Shown here piece by piece: positions 15,103 to 22,310 of a stretch of 23,882 bases of DNA. Where the stretch lies: assembly GCA_005772945.1 (NCBI GenBank), contig SXIE01000299.1, positions 1 through 23,882 of the forward strand. Reading direction: 5' to 3'. The notes under the pieces were generated by a model. That model was not told the DNA's origin and made no database searches. It was given only the letters and a program-made list of their open reading frames with translations. Source of the DNA: Pseudomonadota bacterium. Lineage in GTDB: Bacteria; Myxococcota; UBA9042; PHBI01. The translations under genes and the position numbers were made by a program. How positions within the stretch are numbered: the stretch's first letter is position 1; every line of letters starts with the position of its first letter.

Positions 15103-16353
15103 ATGCGCATTGCGCCCTTTTTCCTGGTCGCAACGTTGGCCAGCAGCACGGGAGCGTGCGGCGGCAAGCAACCCGACCCGACGCCGACCGCCAAACCGCC
15201 GGAGACCGCGGCTCCACCCGCGGCCCAAGACGCCGCGGTCGCGCCGGAGCTGGCGGCGGCCGTAGAGACGAGCCTCCCGGCGGCGGATGTCGCGCTGGCT
15301 GCCGAAGCGAGCACGCCGAGCAACCCGGCCATCGCCGAGCTGGCGCCTCTTTGGGACGAGATCGACAAGTGCGAAGACACATCGGATCGCTACTCCGCCG
15401 AGCAATGTCCCGCGTGCTACAAGCTCCTCGAGGCCGTCAATCTGGCCTATTCCGAGCGCGACAAGCGCCCGGACCGCTTCGCCCAAATCCACGAGGCGCT
15501 GATCGACCAGCTCATCCACGGCAAGAACCCGAAATCCCGGTCCTGCGCGGCGTACGCCGACTGGGCCAAGTGCGATACCGGTGGCCGGAAGTACGACGAT
15601 GACGTGGCGCAGGCGATCGCGCTGCTCGATGCGTTGAAGGCGCTCGACGCCGAGGACGAGGGGGTCGGCGAGGGCATCGCGAACATCCTGCGGCGCTGGT
15701 GGAAGAAGGGCGGCGAGCCGCGCAAGGCCATGTTCGCCGTCATCGCGGACGAAAACGTCAAGTCGCTGCGTGGGCGGCGCCAGCTCATCCGCCACGCTGG
15801 TTGGGCCGCCCAGGACGTGCCCGAGCTCGTCGACGCGTTGATCGCCTGGACGAAGGATGCGCGCGTGCCGATCCAGACCGTTGCGATCGAGGTCCTCGGA
15901 GACCTCACGCCCGGCGCCGAGGTGGCGAACAAGGCCCAGGGCAGGTTGCTCGAGCTCCTCGGGGCGGAAAGCTATGCGGTGGCGAGCGCGGCCGCCCAGG
16001 CGCTCGCGCGGGTCACGGATCGCGACGGCCTGGATGCCGCCCTCGCGTGGTACAAGGCCAACGCGGCAGCGGCGAAGGTGACAGAGACCATGGCCTTTTT
16101 CCTTTCCTACGTGGCCGTAGGGAAGCGCTTCGAGGACGATGCGGCGGGCGACGCCGCGATCCGCAAGGCGATCGACGCGCTTCTCGAGGACAAGGGTCTG
16201 ACCGCCGACGACAAGGGCTACATCATGTTTGTCCTCGGGTTGATGGGCGGGCCCAGGTCGGCGGCGACCTGCGTGCGTTTCGCCAAGGACAAAGACACGC
16301 GGGTCGCGGCCAAGGCCAAGGCGTGCGTCGACAAGGCCAAGGCGACCAAGTAG
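15103..16353 (+). CDS. HEAT-like repeat lipoprotein, 416 residues
   Basis: ATG 15103 is preceded by GAGG at a normal distance. Residues 1-18 are a signal peptide, with Cys19 in STGAC followed by GGK, pointing to lipidation. Residues 20-75 are a Pro/Ala/Thr-rich linker. Residues 80-160 contain five Cys (90, 102, 105, 148, 157; note CPAC) and may be a small disulfide- or metal-stabilised domain. Residues about 165-410 are all-helical with repeated pairs such as VPELVDALIAWTKDARVPIQ, TVAIEVLGDL, SYAVASAAAQALARVTDRDG and GYIMFVLGLMG, the look of HEAT/armadillo-like repeats that usually mediate protein contacts. The exact partner is unknown. A double hairpin separates it from the convergent large gene. 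Confidence 0.8.
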   Translation: MRIAPFFLVATLASSTGACGGKQPDPTPTAKPPETAAPPAAQDAAVAPELAAAVETSLPAADVALAAEASTPSNPAIAELAPLWDEIDKCEDTSDRYSAEQCPACYKLLEAVNLAYSERDKRPDRFAQIHEALIDQLIHGKNPKSRSCAAYADWAKCDTGGRKYDDDVAQAIALLDALKALDAEDEGVGEGIANILRRWWKKGGEPRKAMFAVIADENVKSLRGRRQLIRHAGWAAQDVPELVDALIAWTKDARVPIQTVAIEVLGDLTPGAEVANKAQGRLLELLGAESYAVASAAAQALARVTDRDGLDAALAWYKANAAAAKVTETMAFFLSYVAVGKRFEDDAAGDAAIRKAIDALLEDKGLTADDKGYIMFVLGLMGGPRSAATCVRFAKDKDTRVAAKAKACVDKAKATK

Positions 16354-16386
16354 GGCGCTGACAGGCGGCTGCCGCGCCTGGGCGCC
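16354..16386 (+). terminator. First hairpin between convergent genes
   Basis: A two-part stem starts right after the stop codon. The outer arms are GGCGC (16354-16358) and GCGCC (16382-16386); the inner arms are CAGGCG (16362-16367) and CGCCTG (16375-16380), with a 7-nt loop. No T-run follows. Together with the next hairpin it probably ends transcription of the HEAT-repeat lipoprotein gene. Confidence 0.4.
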
Positions 16387-16388
16387 GG

Positions 16389-16411
16389 TCGACGCGGTCG
16401 TGCCGCGTCGA
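16389..16411. terminator. Second hairpin, possible bidirectional terminator
   Basis: TCGACGCGG (16389-16397) and CCGCGTCGA (16403-16411) form a perfect 9-bp stem with a 5-nt loop, placed between two converging genes and ending 6 nt before the stop codon of the minus-strand gene. A symmetric stem can act in both directions. No T-run is present on either side. Confidence 0.5.
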
Positions 16412-16417
16412 GCGTCG

Positions 16418-19384
16418 TCAGCCGCGGCGCCGCGTGACGTACGCCGTGAGGGCACCGAGTGCGGCGAAGATCCAGACCGGATCGCCGCCCGCCGCGCCGC
16501 CGCCGCAGGCCCCGCCCTCGGCGATGAAGAGCGACGGATCGGGCAGGCACACCTGGTCGTCGCCCACGCACGGGTCGCGCGGGTTGGTGCCTTTGTGGGT
16601 CTCGACGCCGTCGTTCACACCGCCGTGGTCCGTGTCGGGATCGATCGGGTTCGTCTCGTTGTCCGCCGGCTCGTCGAAGTCCCTCGGGTCGTAGTCACCG
16701 TCGAGGTTCTCCCCGCCGGTGCAGGTCGTGGCGCCGTTCTGGAATCCGTCGCACAGGCTATCGCCGTCGGTGTCCGGGTTCGTCGGATCGGTGTCCGTGC
16801 CGAAGTCGTAGTCGCCGTCGATCCCGACCTCGCCGCCCTTGCAGCCGCTCTGGTCCCAGGCGCCGCCGGCCGTGCTGAGCGCGTCGCACAGGCCGTCGTC
16901 ATCGCTGTCGGTGTCGAGCGGATCCGTGCCGAGGTTCTTCTCGCCGCCCGCGCACGGAGTCGGCCCCGGGAGCGCGTCGCACAGCCCGTCGCCGTCGGTG
17001 TCGGGGTTGTTCGGATCGGTCTCGGTCGTGCCGCGATCGCCGCCGTCGAAGTCCTCGTCGGTGTCCTCGACGCCCACGCATGGCCCCACCTGAACGTGCC
17101 CGTCGCAGAGGCCGTCGCCGTCGGTGTCGGGGTTCTCGGGGTTCGTGTTGTCCCCGGTCGCCTCCTTCGAACCATCGGGGCCCTGGTCTTCGGCGAGATC
17201 CTTGATCCCGTCCTTGTCCACGTCGTCGCACGCGTCGCCGATGCCGTTGCCGTTGGGGCGCGGGTACTGATCGAGCTGATCGGTGTTCGCGACGAACACG
17301 CAGTTGTCCTGGCTGTCCGGGATCCCGTCGTGGTCGACGTCGGACTCCGGTTCCTTCGACACGACGAGGGTCTCGACCGGGTCGGTGTCGAGCTCGGCGC
17401 CCGGGCCGGGTCCGTCCGGATCGGCATGCCCGGTCTCGGTGATCGTCGTCGTCTCGGTCGCGGTGATGAGCACCTGGAACGTCACGACCGCGCTCGCGCC
17501 GCCGGCGATGACCCCGGCCGGTGCGCCTTGGCTCTGCACGGCGCGGGCGGTCGCGAAGGGCGGCGCCTGGCTCGGGCCGTCCGCGACCGCGCTTCCGTTG
17601 AGCTTCGTCGATCCCGCGACGTAGCTGACACCCGTGGGCACCGGCAGGCGCGCCGTGACGCCGGCGGGGCTATTGCCGGTGCCGACGTTCGTGACGGTCA
17701 GCGTGTAGGTCACGGTGTCACCGGTGCCCAGCGCGGGCGGTGTCGTCGGGTTGGCCGTCAACGTCGTCACGAGCTTCCAGCCCGGCACGTACAAGGTCTC
17801 GCCCGTCTGCTGGTCTGTTTCACCGGGCGCGCCATCGCAAGGCGGGGCCCACTCGAGGCGCCACGACGGGGTCCCGGAGGCCTCGCGGAAGGTCGCCGGG
17901 GTCGCCGCGATCGTGTTCACGCGATAACGTAGCGTGACGACCTTCGTCTGGGCGGGCTCGAAGCTGCCGAGCGCCACGCCGCCGGTCGCCGCGCTGCACT
18001 TCTGCGGATCGAGCGCGCCGCTCGTGACCGCGGCGTCGGCGGTCCCGTCGACCTTGAAGCTCCCGGCGACGAAGCTCGTGTTGGCGGACGCCTGGTAGCA
18101 GAAGAAGACCCGGTCCGCGCGCCCGCTGCCTTCGTTGGTCAGCGGCACCGTGAACGTGATCTCCTCGCCCTCGGCGACGAGCGTCTTGTCGACCTGGTGG
18201 GTCCCGCCGAGATCGGGCGACGCGAAGTCGAGCTCGAGCCCGATCGCCGACACCACGAAGTCGTCGCCGGCCGTCGTCACGAGCAGCGTCGTCTGGCTCT
18301 GCCCGTTGTCGAGCACGAACGGGTTGTAGAGGTCGTCGTTGAGCGGAATCGACGTGATGTCCCACCCTTGTCGCGCGCCGGGGACGAGCGTGAAGGCCAT
18401 GCCATCCGCGGGATCCACGCTGTGGTTGATGCGCCCGAAGGTCCCGCGCTTGTCGAGGAGGCCATCGCCGTCGTTGATCTGCGAGGCGAAGAAGTTGCGC
18501 TGCGCGTTGTTGGGCCCCGAGAGCGCGAAGAACTCGCCGACGAACAGTGGGTCGGCGATCTGCAGCGTGTCGTCCGTGAAGCGCGCATCGCCTTCGAACG
18601 CGGTCACCGTCATCTCGCCGAGGGCCTGGCCCTCGGTCGTCGGCGTGCAGAAGCCTTCCACCGGGATCGTCGTCTCGCACGGGCAGCCGGCGCCGGTGAA
18701 CTTCACGGGCTCGCCCACATCCCAGATGTTGATGTTGCGCATCGGCAGGTCGGGGTCCTGGTAGACGACGAACAGCGACCAGCCGCAGGCCGTGACGAAG
18801 CTGGCGTTGGGGGTCTGGATCCCGACGACCCCGGAGAGCTCGTAACGCCCGGGGCCACCCGCCACGATGGCGTCCGTGACGGTAGCGCGTCGCTGGTAGT
18901 ACGTGTAGTTGGTCGAGAGGAGCCCGATGTTGGTCGCCTCGTGGGACGGCGTGATGGTCTGGAAGGCGCCGCGCGGAAGCCCGAGTTGAACGGTCCGGGG
19001 CGCGTCCAGGGCGGTCGCGGGCTGCCCGCCCACTTTGCTGGAGCAGGCCCAGATGAGCTCGGCGTGCTCGATCTTGACGCCGGCCGGCAGGTCCAGGACC
19101 GCCTCGGAGCCGTTCTTCAGCCAGTCGCTCGTCGTGCCGATGGGGTACGTCCCGTCCTGCTCGGTCGCGGCCGTCCGCGGGCTGGCGACGAAGGTGCCGA
19201 TGCCGCCGCCCGTGCCCGGCGCGAGGTCGGTGTTGGCGTCGAGCCCGAGCGTATTGCCGGTGACGACGAGCTCGCCGCGCAGCGTGCGCGAGAAGATCGG
19301 GGTCTCGGCTGCGGCCGAGGCCGAAACCAGCGCGGCGAGGGCGAAACCGGTGAGAGCCGTGGCGACGAACGTTGTGAGGCGCAT
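16418..19384 (-). CDS. Large surface protein: DUF11-like domains, thrombospondin type-3 repeats and MYXO-CTERM-like anchor
   Basis: A 988-residue exported protein. The start ATG 19384 has AGGA about 8 nt upstream; an ATG 9 nt earlier has no room for a ribosome site. A signal peptide covers 1-26. Residues about 30-380 form a beta-rich domain with several Cys (GCPCETTIPVEGFC). DUF11-like repeats lie at about 395-485 and 530-660 (GDTVTYTLTVTNVGTG; VPTGVSYVAGSTKLNG). Residues about 680-940 are Asp-rich thrombospondin type-3 calcium-binding repeats (DVDHDGIPDSQDNC, NPDTDGDGLCDG, DTDSDDDGLCDA). The C-terminus is Cys960-GGG, a hydrophobic stretch (VWIFAALGALTAYV) and Arg985-987. This tripartite tail is like the MYXO-CTERM sorting signal processed by a myxosortase and leading to surface anchoring. 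Role: probably a calcium-stabilised adhesin or surface scaffold; the ligand is unknown. Confidence 0.87.
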   Translation of the reverse strand: MRLTTFVATALTGFALAALVSASAAAETPIFSRTLRGELVVTGNTLGLDANTDLAPGTGGGIGTFVASPRTAATEQDGTYPIGTTSDWLKNGSEAVLDLPAGVKIEHAELIWACSSKVGGQPATALDAPRTVQLGLPRGAFQTITPSHEATNIGLLSTNYTYYQRRATVTDAIVAGGPGRYELSGVVGIQTPNASFVTACGWSLFVVYQDPDLPMRNINIWDVGEPVKFTGAGCPCETTIPVEGFCTPTTEGQALGEMTVTAFEGDARFTDDTLQIADPLFVGEFFALSGPNNAQRNFFASQINDGDGLLDKRGTFGRINHSVDPADGMAFTLVPGARQGWDITSIPLNDDLYNPFVLDNGQSQTTLLVTTAGDDFVVSAIGLELDFASPDLGGTHQVDKTLVAEGEEITFTVPLTNEGSGRADRVFFCYQASANTSFVAGSFKVDGTADAAVTSGALDPQKCSAATGGVALGSFEPAQTKVVTLRYRVNTIAATPATFREASGTPSWRLEWAPPCDGAPGETDQQTGETLYVPGWKLVTTLTANPTTPPALGTGDTVTYTLTVTNVGTGNSPAGVTARLPVPTGVSYVAGSTKLNGSAVADGPSQAPPFATARAVQSQGAPAGVIAGGASAVVTFQVLITATETTTITETGHADPDGPGPGAELDTDPVETLVVSKEPESDVDHDGIPDSQDNCVFVANTDQLDQYPRPNGNGIGDACDDVDKDGIKDLAEDQGPDGSKEATGDNTNPENPDTDGDGLCDGHVQVGPCVGVEDTDEDFDGGDRGTTETDPNNPDTDGDGLCDALPGPTPCAGGEKNLGTDPLDTDSDDDGLCDALSTAGGAWDQSGCKGGEVGIDGDYDFGTDTDPTNPDTDGDSLCDGFQNGATTCTGGENLDGDYDPRDFDEPADNETNPIDPDTDHGGVNDGVETHKGTNPRDPCVGDDQVCLPDPSLFIAEGGACGGGAAGGDPVWIFAALGALTAYVTRRRG

Positions 19385-19399
19385 GGGGTGCATCCTGCC

Positions 19400-19416
19400 C
19401 AGTGGTCAACCCACTG
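19400..19416 (-). promoter_or_regulatory. Inverted repeat in the leader of the large surface-protein gene
   Basis: CAGTGG and CCACTG (19400-19405 and 19411-19416) are perfect inverse complements around a 5-nt spacer. They lie 16-32 nt upstream of the ATG, a few bases before the AGGA ribosome site. This could be an operator or a small leader hairpin. Confidence 0.35.
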
Positions 19417-19574
19417 AAAACGACCTGTTCGGGACGCGCCGTATGTCAAATGGGCGGCGGTCCGGTCAAGCATCAGGATGCAAGCGCGCGAATTCACGCC
19501 AAGGCGCGCGGGGTGTGTGGCGCGCTGGCGGCCGCGGCATCGGCAGATTCCGGGGTGGGCTTGCGTCGGGCGCG

Positions 19575-19597
19575 ATCCCCACCGATCATAGTGGGAT
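19575..19597 (+). promoter_or_regulatory. Hairpin overlapping the start codon of the metalloprotease-like lipoprotein gene
   Basis: CCCAC (19578-19582) pairs with GTGGG (19591-19595) around an 8-nt loop. Allowing one bulged C, the pairing extends through AT on each side, so the A and T of the start codon at 19596-19597 fall in the stem. No ordinary Shine-Dalgarno is seen before this ATG. If the start is right, translation may depend on opening this stem. Confidence 0.35.
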
Positions 19598-21209
19598 GAG
19601 ACGGATTGCAGTGTGCCTGGTGGCGGTGGGGGCGACGGTTGGGTCGGTGGTCGCGTGCGGCGACGACGGCCAAGGCAGCCGCGCCGACAGTGTTCAGGCG
19701 ACCGACGGCGTGGAGGCCGAGACCGAGGTCGAGTTCGAGGTCGAGGTCGAGGTCGAGTTCGAGGTCGAGTCCGAGTCCGAGACCGAGCCCGAGACCGAGC
19801 CCGAGACCGAGTCCGAGACCGAGTCCGACGTCGCGACCGAGTCAGAGACCGAGACCGAGTCCGAGGTCACGCCGCCCGCCCCTCCGGCGGCCGTGCTGAC
19901 GATCGCCGAGATCCCTCTATCGATGAACGGCGCGGTGCCCTCGCTCGACCCGCCGCTCACCTGGCGCCTGCGTGCCAACCGCGCCCACCTCACGCTCGAC
20001 GTTCTCCCCGAGCCCACCTCGGGCCCCATCGACGCCATCGCGATCACCTGCCAGGCGGACGGCGTCGACCAGCCCCTTCCACCCCTCGAGGCCGCTCCCG
20101 ACGGGCACCAACGCATCGTCATCGACCCCGCGAGCGCCTTCCCGGACGGCGCACAATTGCATTGCGATGCAACCATCACGGGTCCCGGCGGCGAGGTCAC
20201 CTCGCGCATCGACTTCGACGCCGCGACGCTTCCTCCGGAGCTCGATCCGTTCCCGGCCACCGACGAGTGGCTCATCGTCCTCTCGCGCGACATCTTCCAC
20301 GTGAATCTCGCCGAGCACCTCGACGGCACCGCCGCGCTCACCTCCGACTACATCCCCGGCGGCGACGGCGTCCCCGACTTCGACGAGGCCTTCTTCGCGC
20401 TCGGCCTCTTCCCCGCGGACCATGCCGCCGAGCATCAGGCCATTCGGCAGCATCTCCTCGGGAAGTTCCGATCGTTGGTGTACCAAATATATGGTCTCGA
20501 CCCGGACGGCGCCCCGACGGCCGAGGGCGTCAACCTCCGCATCTACCTCGAGGGCGACGCCGGGGCCCCGCTCCCCAGCGACTACGGCGGCGCGCGGCGT
20601 TTCTCCAAGATCGCGCTCGGCGGCGACGGCGACCCCGAGGACCAGGCCAGCTCCGTCTTCGGTCGCGCCCGCGTCGATTGGAACAACCAGGACACCGAGG
20701 ACGACACGGTCTACGGTCTCGGCGTCTTCCCGTCGTCACTTGCGCGCACGGTCCTTGGGCAGCCCGCGGGCGCCATCATCTTGGCCGACATCCGCCCCGG
20801 CCTCGGCGGCCAACCCTTCGGCTCCATCGCCTCGGACGCCGCGTTCATCGGCCGCGACGTCGAGCTGACCACGCTCCCGCCCGCGGTCCAGGACCGCGCG
20901 CGCCTCTACCAGATCCTCATCGACTTCGGCGCGCTCGGCCTCGCCGCGATCCTCACGCACGAGGTCGGTCATTCGCTCGGCCTCGTGCCCGTCGGACTCC
21001 CGCCCGAGGGTCTATTCGCCGGCATCGACGTCGACTTCGTCGTGGCGGTGGCGCCCGACGCGCACATCGACACCGAGGGCCTCAACGTCATGCAGACCGG
21101 CGGCTCCGTGAATTGGCTCGAGGTCGCGACCGGCGACAGCCCGCGCTTCGAGCCCCTCTCGTGGGCCTACCTGAAGCGCATGCTCGTCGTCGGGACGGTC
21201 GCCGATTGA
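19596..21209 (+). CDS. Metzincin-like metalloprotease lipoprotein with a Glu-X repeat stalk
   Basis: A 537-residue protein. Residues 1-20 are a signal peptide with lipobox VVAC (Cys21). Residues 40-91 are a nearly perfect alternating Glu-X repeat (X = Val, Phe, Thr, Ser, Pro), an acidic stalk. After a beta-rich region (about 98-225) comes the putative catalytic domain: HEVGHSLGLVP at 455-465, with zinc-binding His455 and His459 and catalytic Glu456. A Met-turn-like LNVMQTG follows about 35 residues later. Metzincins normally place a third His or an Asp at the position taken here by Pro465, so either another residue (for example the His in APDAHIDTEG) supplies the ligand or the enzyme is atypical. 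A DxDGxxD-like segment (IPGGDGVPDFDEAF) precedes the catalytic domain. The gene is divergent from the large surface-protein gene and converges on the phosphoesterase gene with a 17-bp gap. Confidence 0.75.
   Translation: MRRIAVCLVAVGATVGSVVACGDDGQGSRADSVQATDGVEAETEVEFEVEVEVEFEVESESETEPETEPETESETESDVATESETETESEVTPPAPPAAVLTIAEIPLSMNGAVPSLDPPLTWRLRANRAHLTLDVLPEPTSGPIDAIAITCQADGVDQPLPPLEAAPDGHQRIVIDPASAFPDGAQLHCDATITGPGGEVTSRIDFDAATLPPELDPFPATDEWLIVLSRDIFHVNLAEHLDGTAALTSDYIPGGDGVPDFDEAFFALGLFPADHAAEHQAIRQHLLGKFRSLVYQIYGLDPDGAPTAEGVNLRIYLEGDAGAPLPSDYGGARRFSKIALGGDGDPEDQASSVFGRARVDWNNQDTEDDTVYGLGVFPSSLARTVLGQPAGAIILADIRPGLGGQPFGSIASDAAFIGRDVELTTLPPAVQDRARLYQILIDFGALGLAAILTHEVGHSLGLVPVGLPPEGLFAGIDVDFVVAVAPDAHIDTEGLNVMQTGGSVNWLEVATGDSPRFEPLSWAYLKRMLVVGTVAD
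19713..19868 (+). repeat. In-frame hexanucleotide (GAGNNC-type) repeat encoding Glu-X
   Basis: About 26 units of period 6, mostly GAGGTC, GAGTTC, GAGACC, GAGTCC and GAGCCC, lie inside the lipoprotein gene. Every unit encodes Glu plus one other residue; exceptions are Asp78 and Ala80. Neighbouring identical units (for example GAGGTC three times, and GAGACC-GAGCCC twice) suggest growth by slippage. Because 6 is a multiple of 3, gain or loss of units keeps the reading frame. Confidence 0.85.
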
Positions 21210-21226
21210 GGCCTTCCCGCCGCGCG

Positions 21227-22177
21227 TCACCCGTGGCGCGGGGCCCGAAACAAGCGGCGCCGCCGGGCTTGGAAGCGCGCGTGCCGCTGGGCGCGCACGA
21301 GGTCCTCGTCCACGTCGCGAGCGGGGTTGAGCGCGACCTGCTCGGCGTGGTGCTCGTCGAAGGCGCCGACCGTCTGCCCGAGCTCGAACAGCGCGATCTC
21401 GCGATTGCCGCGATCGCCGACGCGAAACGGCAAGACGGCCGCGCCGATCCCAGCCCCTACGTACACCGCCCCAACCGGGACGGCGCCGCCGGGCCGCGTG
21501 GCGAGCGCCCGCTGGCCATAGAGGCCATGCACGTAGCGATGGCCTCCGAGGCGCCCGAGCGTGAGCTCGTGGAGGCGCGCGACGGTGAGCTGACCGCCGT
21601 GCGTGTGTCCGGAGAGCACGAGCGGAACGCCGGCGGCCCAGAGCGCATCGGCCTCCTCGGCGATGTGCGACAGCCCGAGCGTCGGGAGGTCCGACCGCAC
21701 GCCCCGCAGCGCGAGCCGGCGATCCGCGTGTCCGGTGTAGGCGTCGTCGAGTCCGACTATCTGGAGGCGCTGTCCACCGACCTCGACGATCGTATTGGCG
21801 TTCGCGAGGAGCTCCACCCCCGCGGCCCTCAAGGCGCGGCGCACACCGGCCGCGCCGGCCCAGTAGTCGTGGTTGCCGAGCACGGCGAACGTCGGCGCCT
21901 CGATCGCCTTGAGGACCTCCGTCAGGTCCTCGAGATAGGCGTGGCTGTGGCACACGAAGTCGCCCGTGATGACCACCAGATCCGGCTTCTCGCGGTTCGC
22001 GATCGCGATGGCGTCGAGCTGCACGCGCATCGGTGTGACGAGCCCGACATGGAGATCGGTGAGGTGCGCGACGCGCAGCGGCCGCTCGAGGTGGCTCGCG
22101 AAAAGCGCGTGTCCGGCGAAGCGCCGAAGGCGAATGCGGTGTTTCTCGAGACGGGTTCCAGGTGCGGTCGATGGCAC
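21227..22177 (-). CDS. Metallophosphoesterase, YkuE/LpxG-like
   Basis: A 316-residue protein of the calcineurin-like phosphoesterase superfamily. The dimetal site motifs are complete: THLTDLHVG-type (HLTDLHVG, Asp41/His43), TGDFV (Asp73), GNHDYW (Asn102/His103), LSH (His171) and SGHTHGGQ (His191, His193). The DLH / GDFV / GNHDYW / GHTHGGQ set is typical of the YkuE/YaeI branch, which includes the UDP-2,3-diacylglucosamine hydrolase LpxG and other envelope-related phosphodiesterases. There is no clear signal peptide or membrane helix, but a basic N-terminus (LEKHRIRLRRFAGHALF) could touch the membrane. The start GTG 22177 has no ribosome site; a TATACT lies 6 nt upstream, so the mRNA may be leaderless. 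A role in lipid A synthesis is possible but not shown by the sequence. Confidence 0.85.
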   Translation of the reverse strand: MPSTAPGTRLEKHRIRLRRFAGHALFASHLERPLRVAHLTDLHVGLVTPMRVQLDAIAIANREKPDLVVITGDFVCHSHAYLEDLTEVLKAIEAPTFAVLGNHDYWAGAAGVRRALRAAGVELLANANTIVEVGGQRLQIVGLDDAYTGHADRRLALRGVRSDLPTLGLSHIAEEADALWAAGVPLVLSGHTHGGQLTVARLHELTLGRLGGHRYVHGLYGQRALATRPGGAVPVGAVYVGAGIGAAVLPFRVGDRGNREIALFELGQTVGAFDEHHAEQVALNPARDVDEDLVRAQRHARFQARRRRLFRAPRHG

Positions 22178-22183
22178 GCGAGC

Positions 22184-22189
22184 AGTATA
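22184..22189 (-). promoter_or_regulatory. Candidate -10 box TATACT, possible leaderless transcript
   Basis: On the minus strand TATACT (5 of 6 matches to TATAAT) ends 6 nt before the GTG start of the phosphoesterase gene. A transcription start 7 nt downstream of a -10 box would coincide with the start codon. No convincing TTGACA-like -35 box is seen at the right distance, though GGAAC occurs about 20 nt further upstream. Confidence 0.35.
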
Positions 22190-22310
22190 GAACCATTCTG
22201 GCCAGGCACACGTTCCGTTTGCGATCGCCCGAAAATCGGACGCTCGGAGTACTGGTTCAGGGCTCCGCCTCGAGGAGCGCCGCCCATGAAGCCACCGACT
22301 GCCCGCGGTC

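Noticed and set aside
16400..19417. Plus-strand frames opposite the large surface-protein gene (up to 510 codons)
   Set aside because: Val/Arg/Gly-rich shadows of the Asp-rich repeats; no start signals and no recognisable domain.
19694..20341. Minus-strand frame with a Ser-Asp/Ser-Val repeat resembling an SD-repeat adhesin
   Set aside because: It is the reverse complement of the Glu-X repeat. The plus strand has the signal peptide, the HEVGH motif and the full-length open frame.
22221..22228. GCGATCGC 8-bp palindrome between greB and the phosphoesterase gene
   Set aside because: Short palindromes of this composition are expected by chance in GC-rich DNA; no repeat or array accompanies it.
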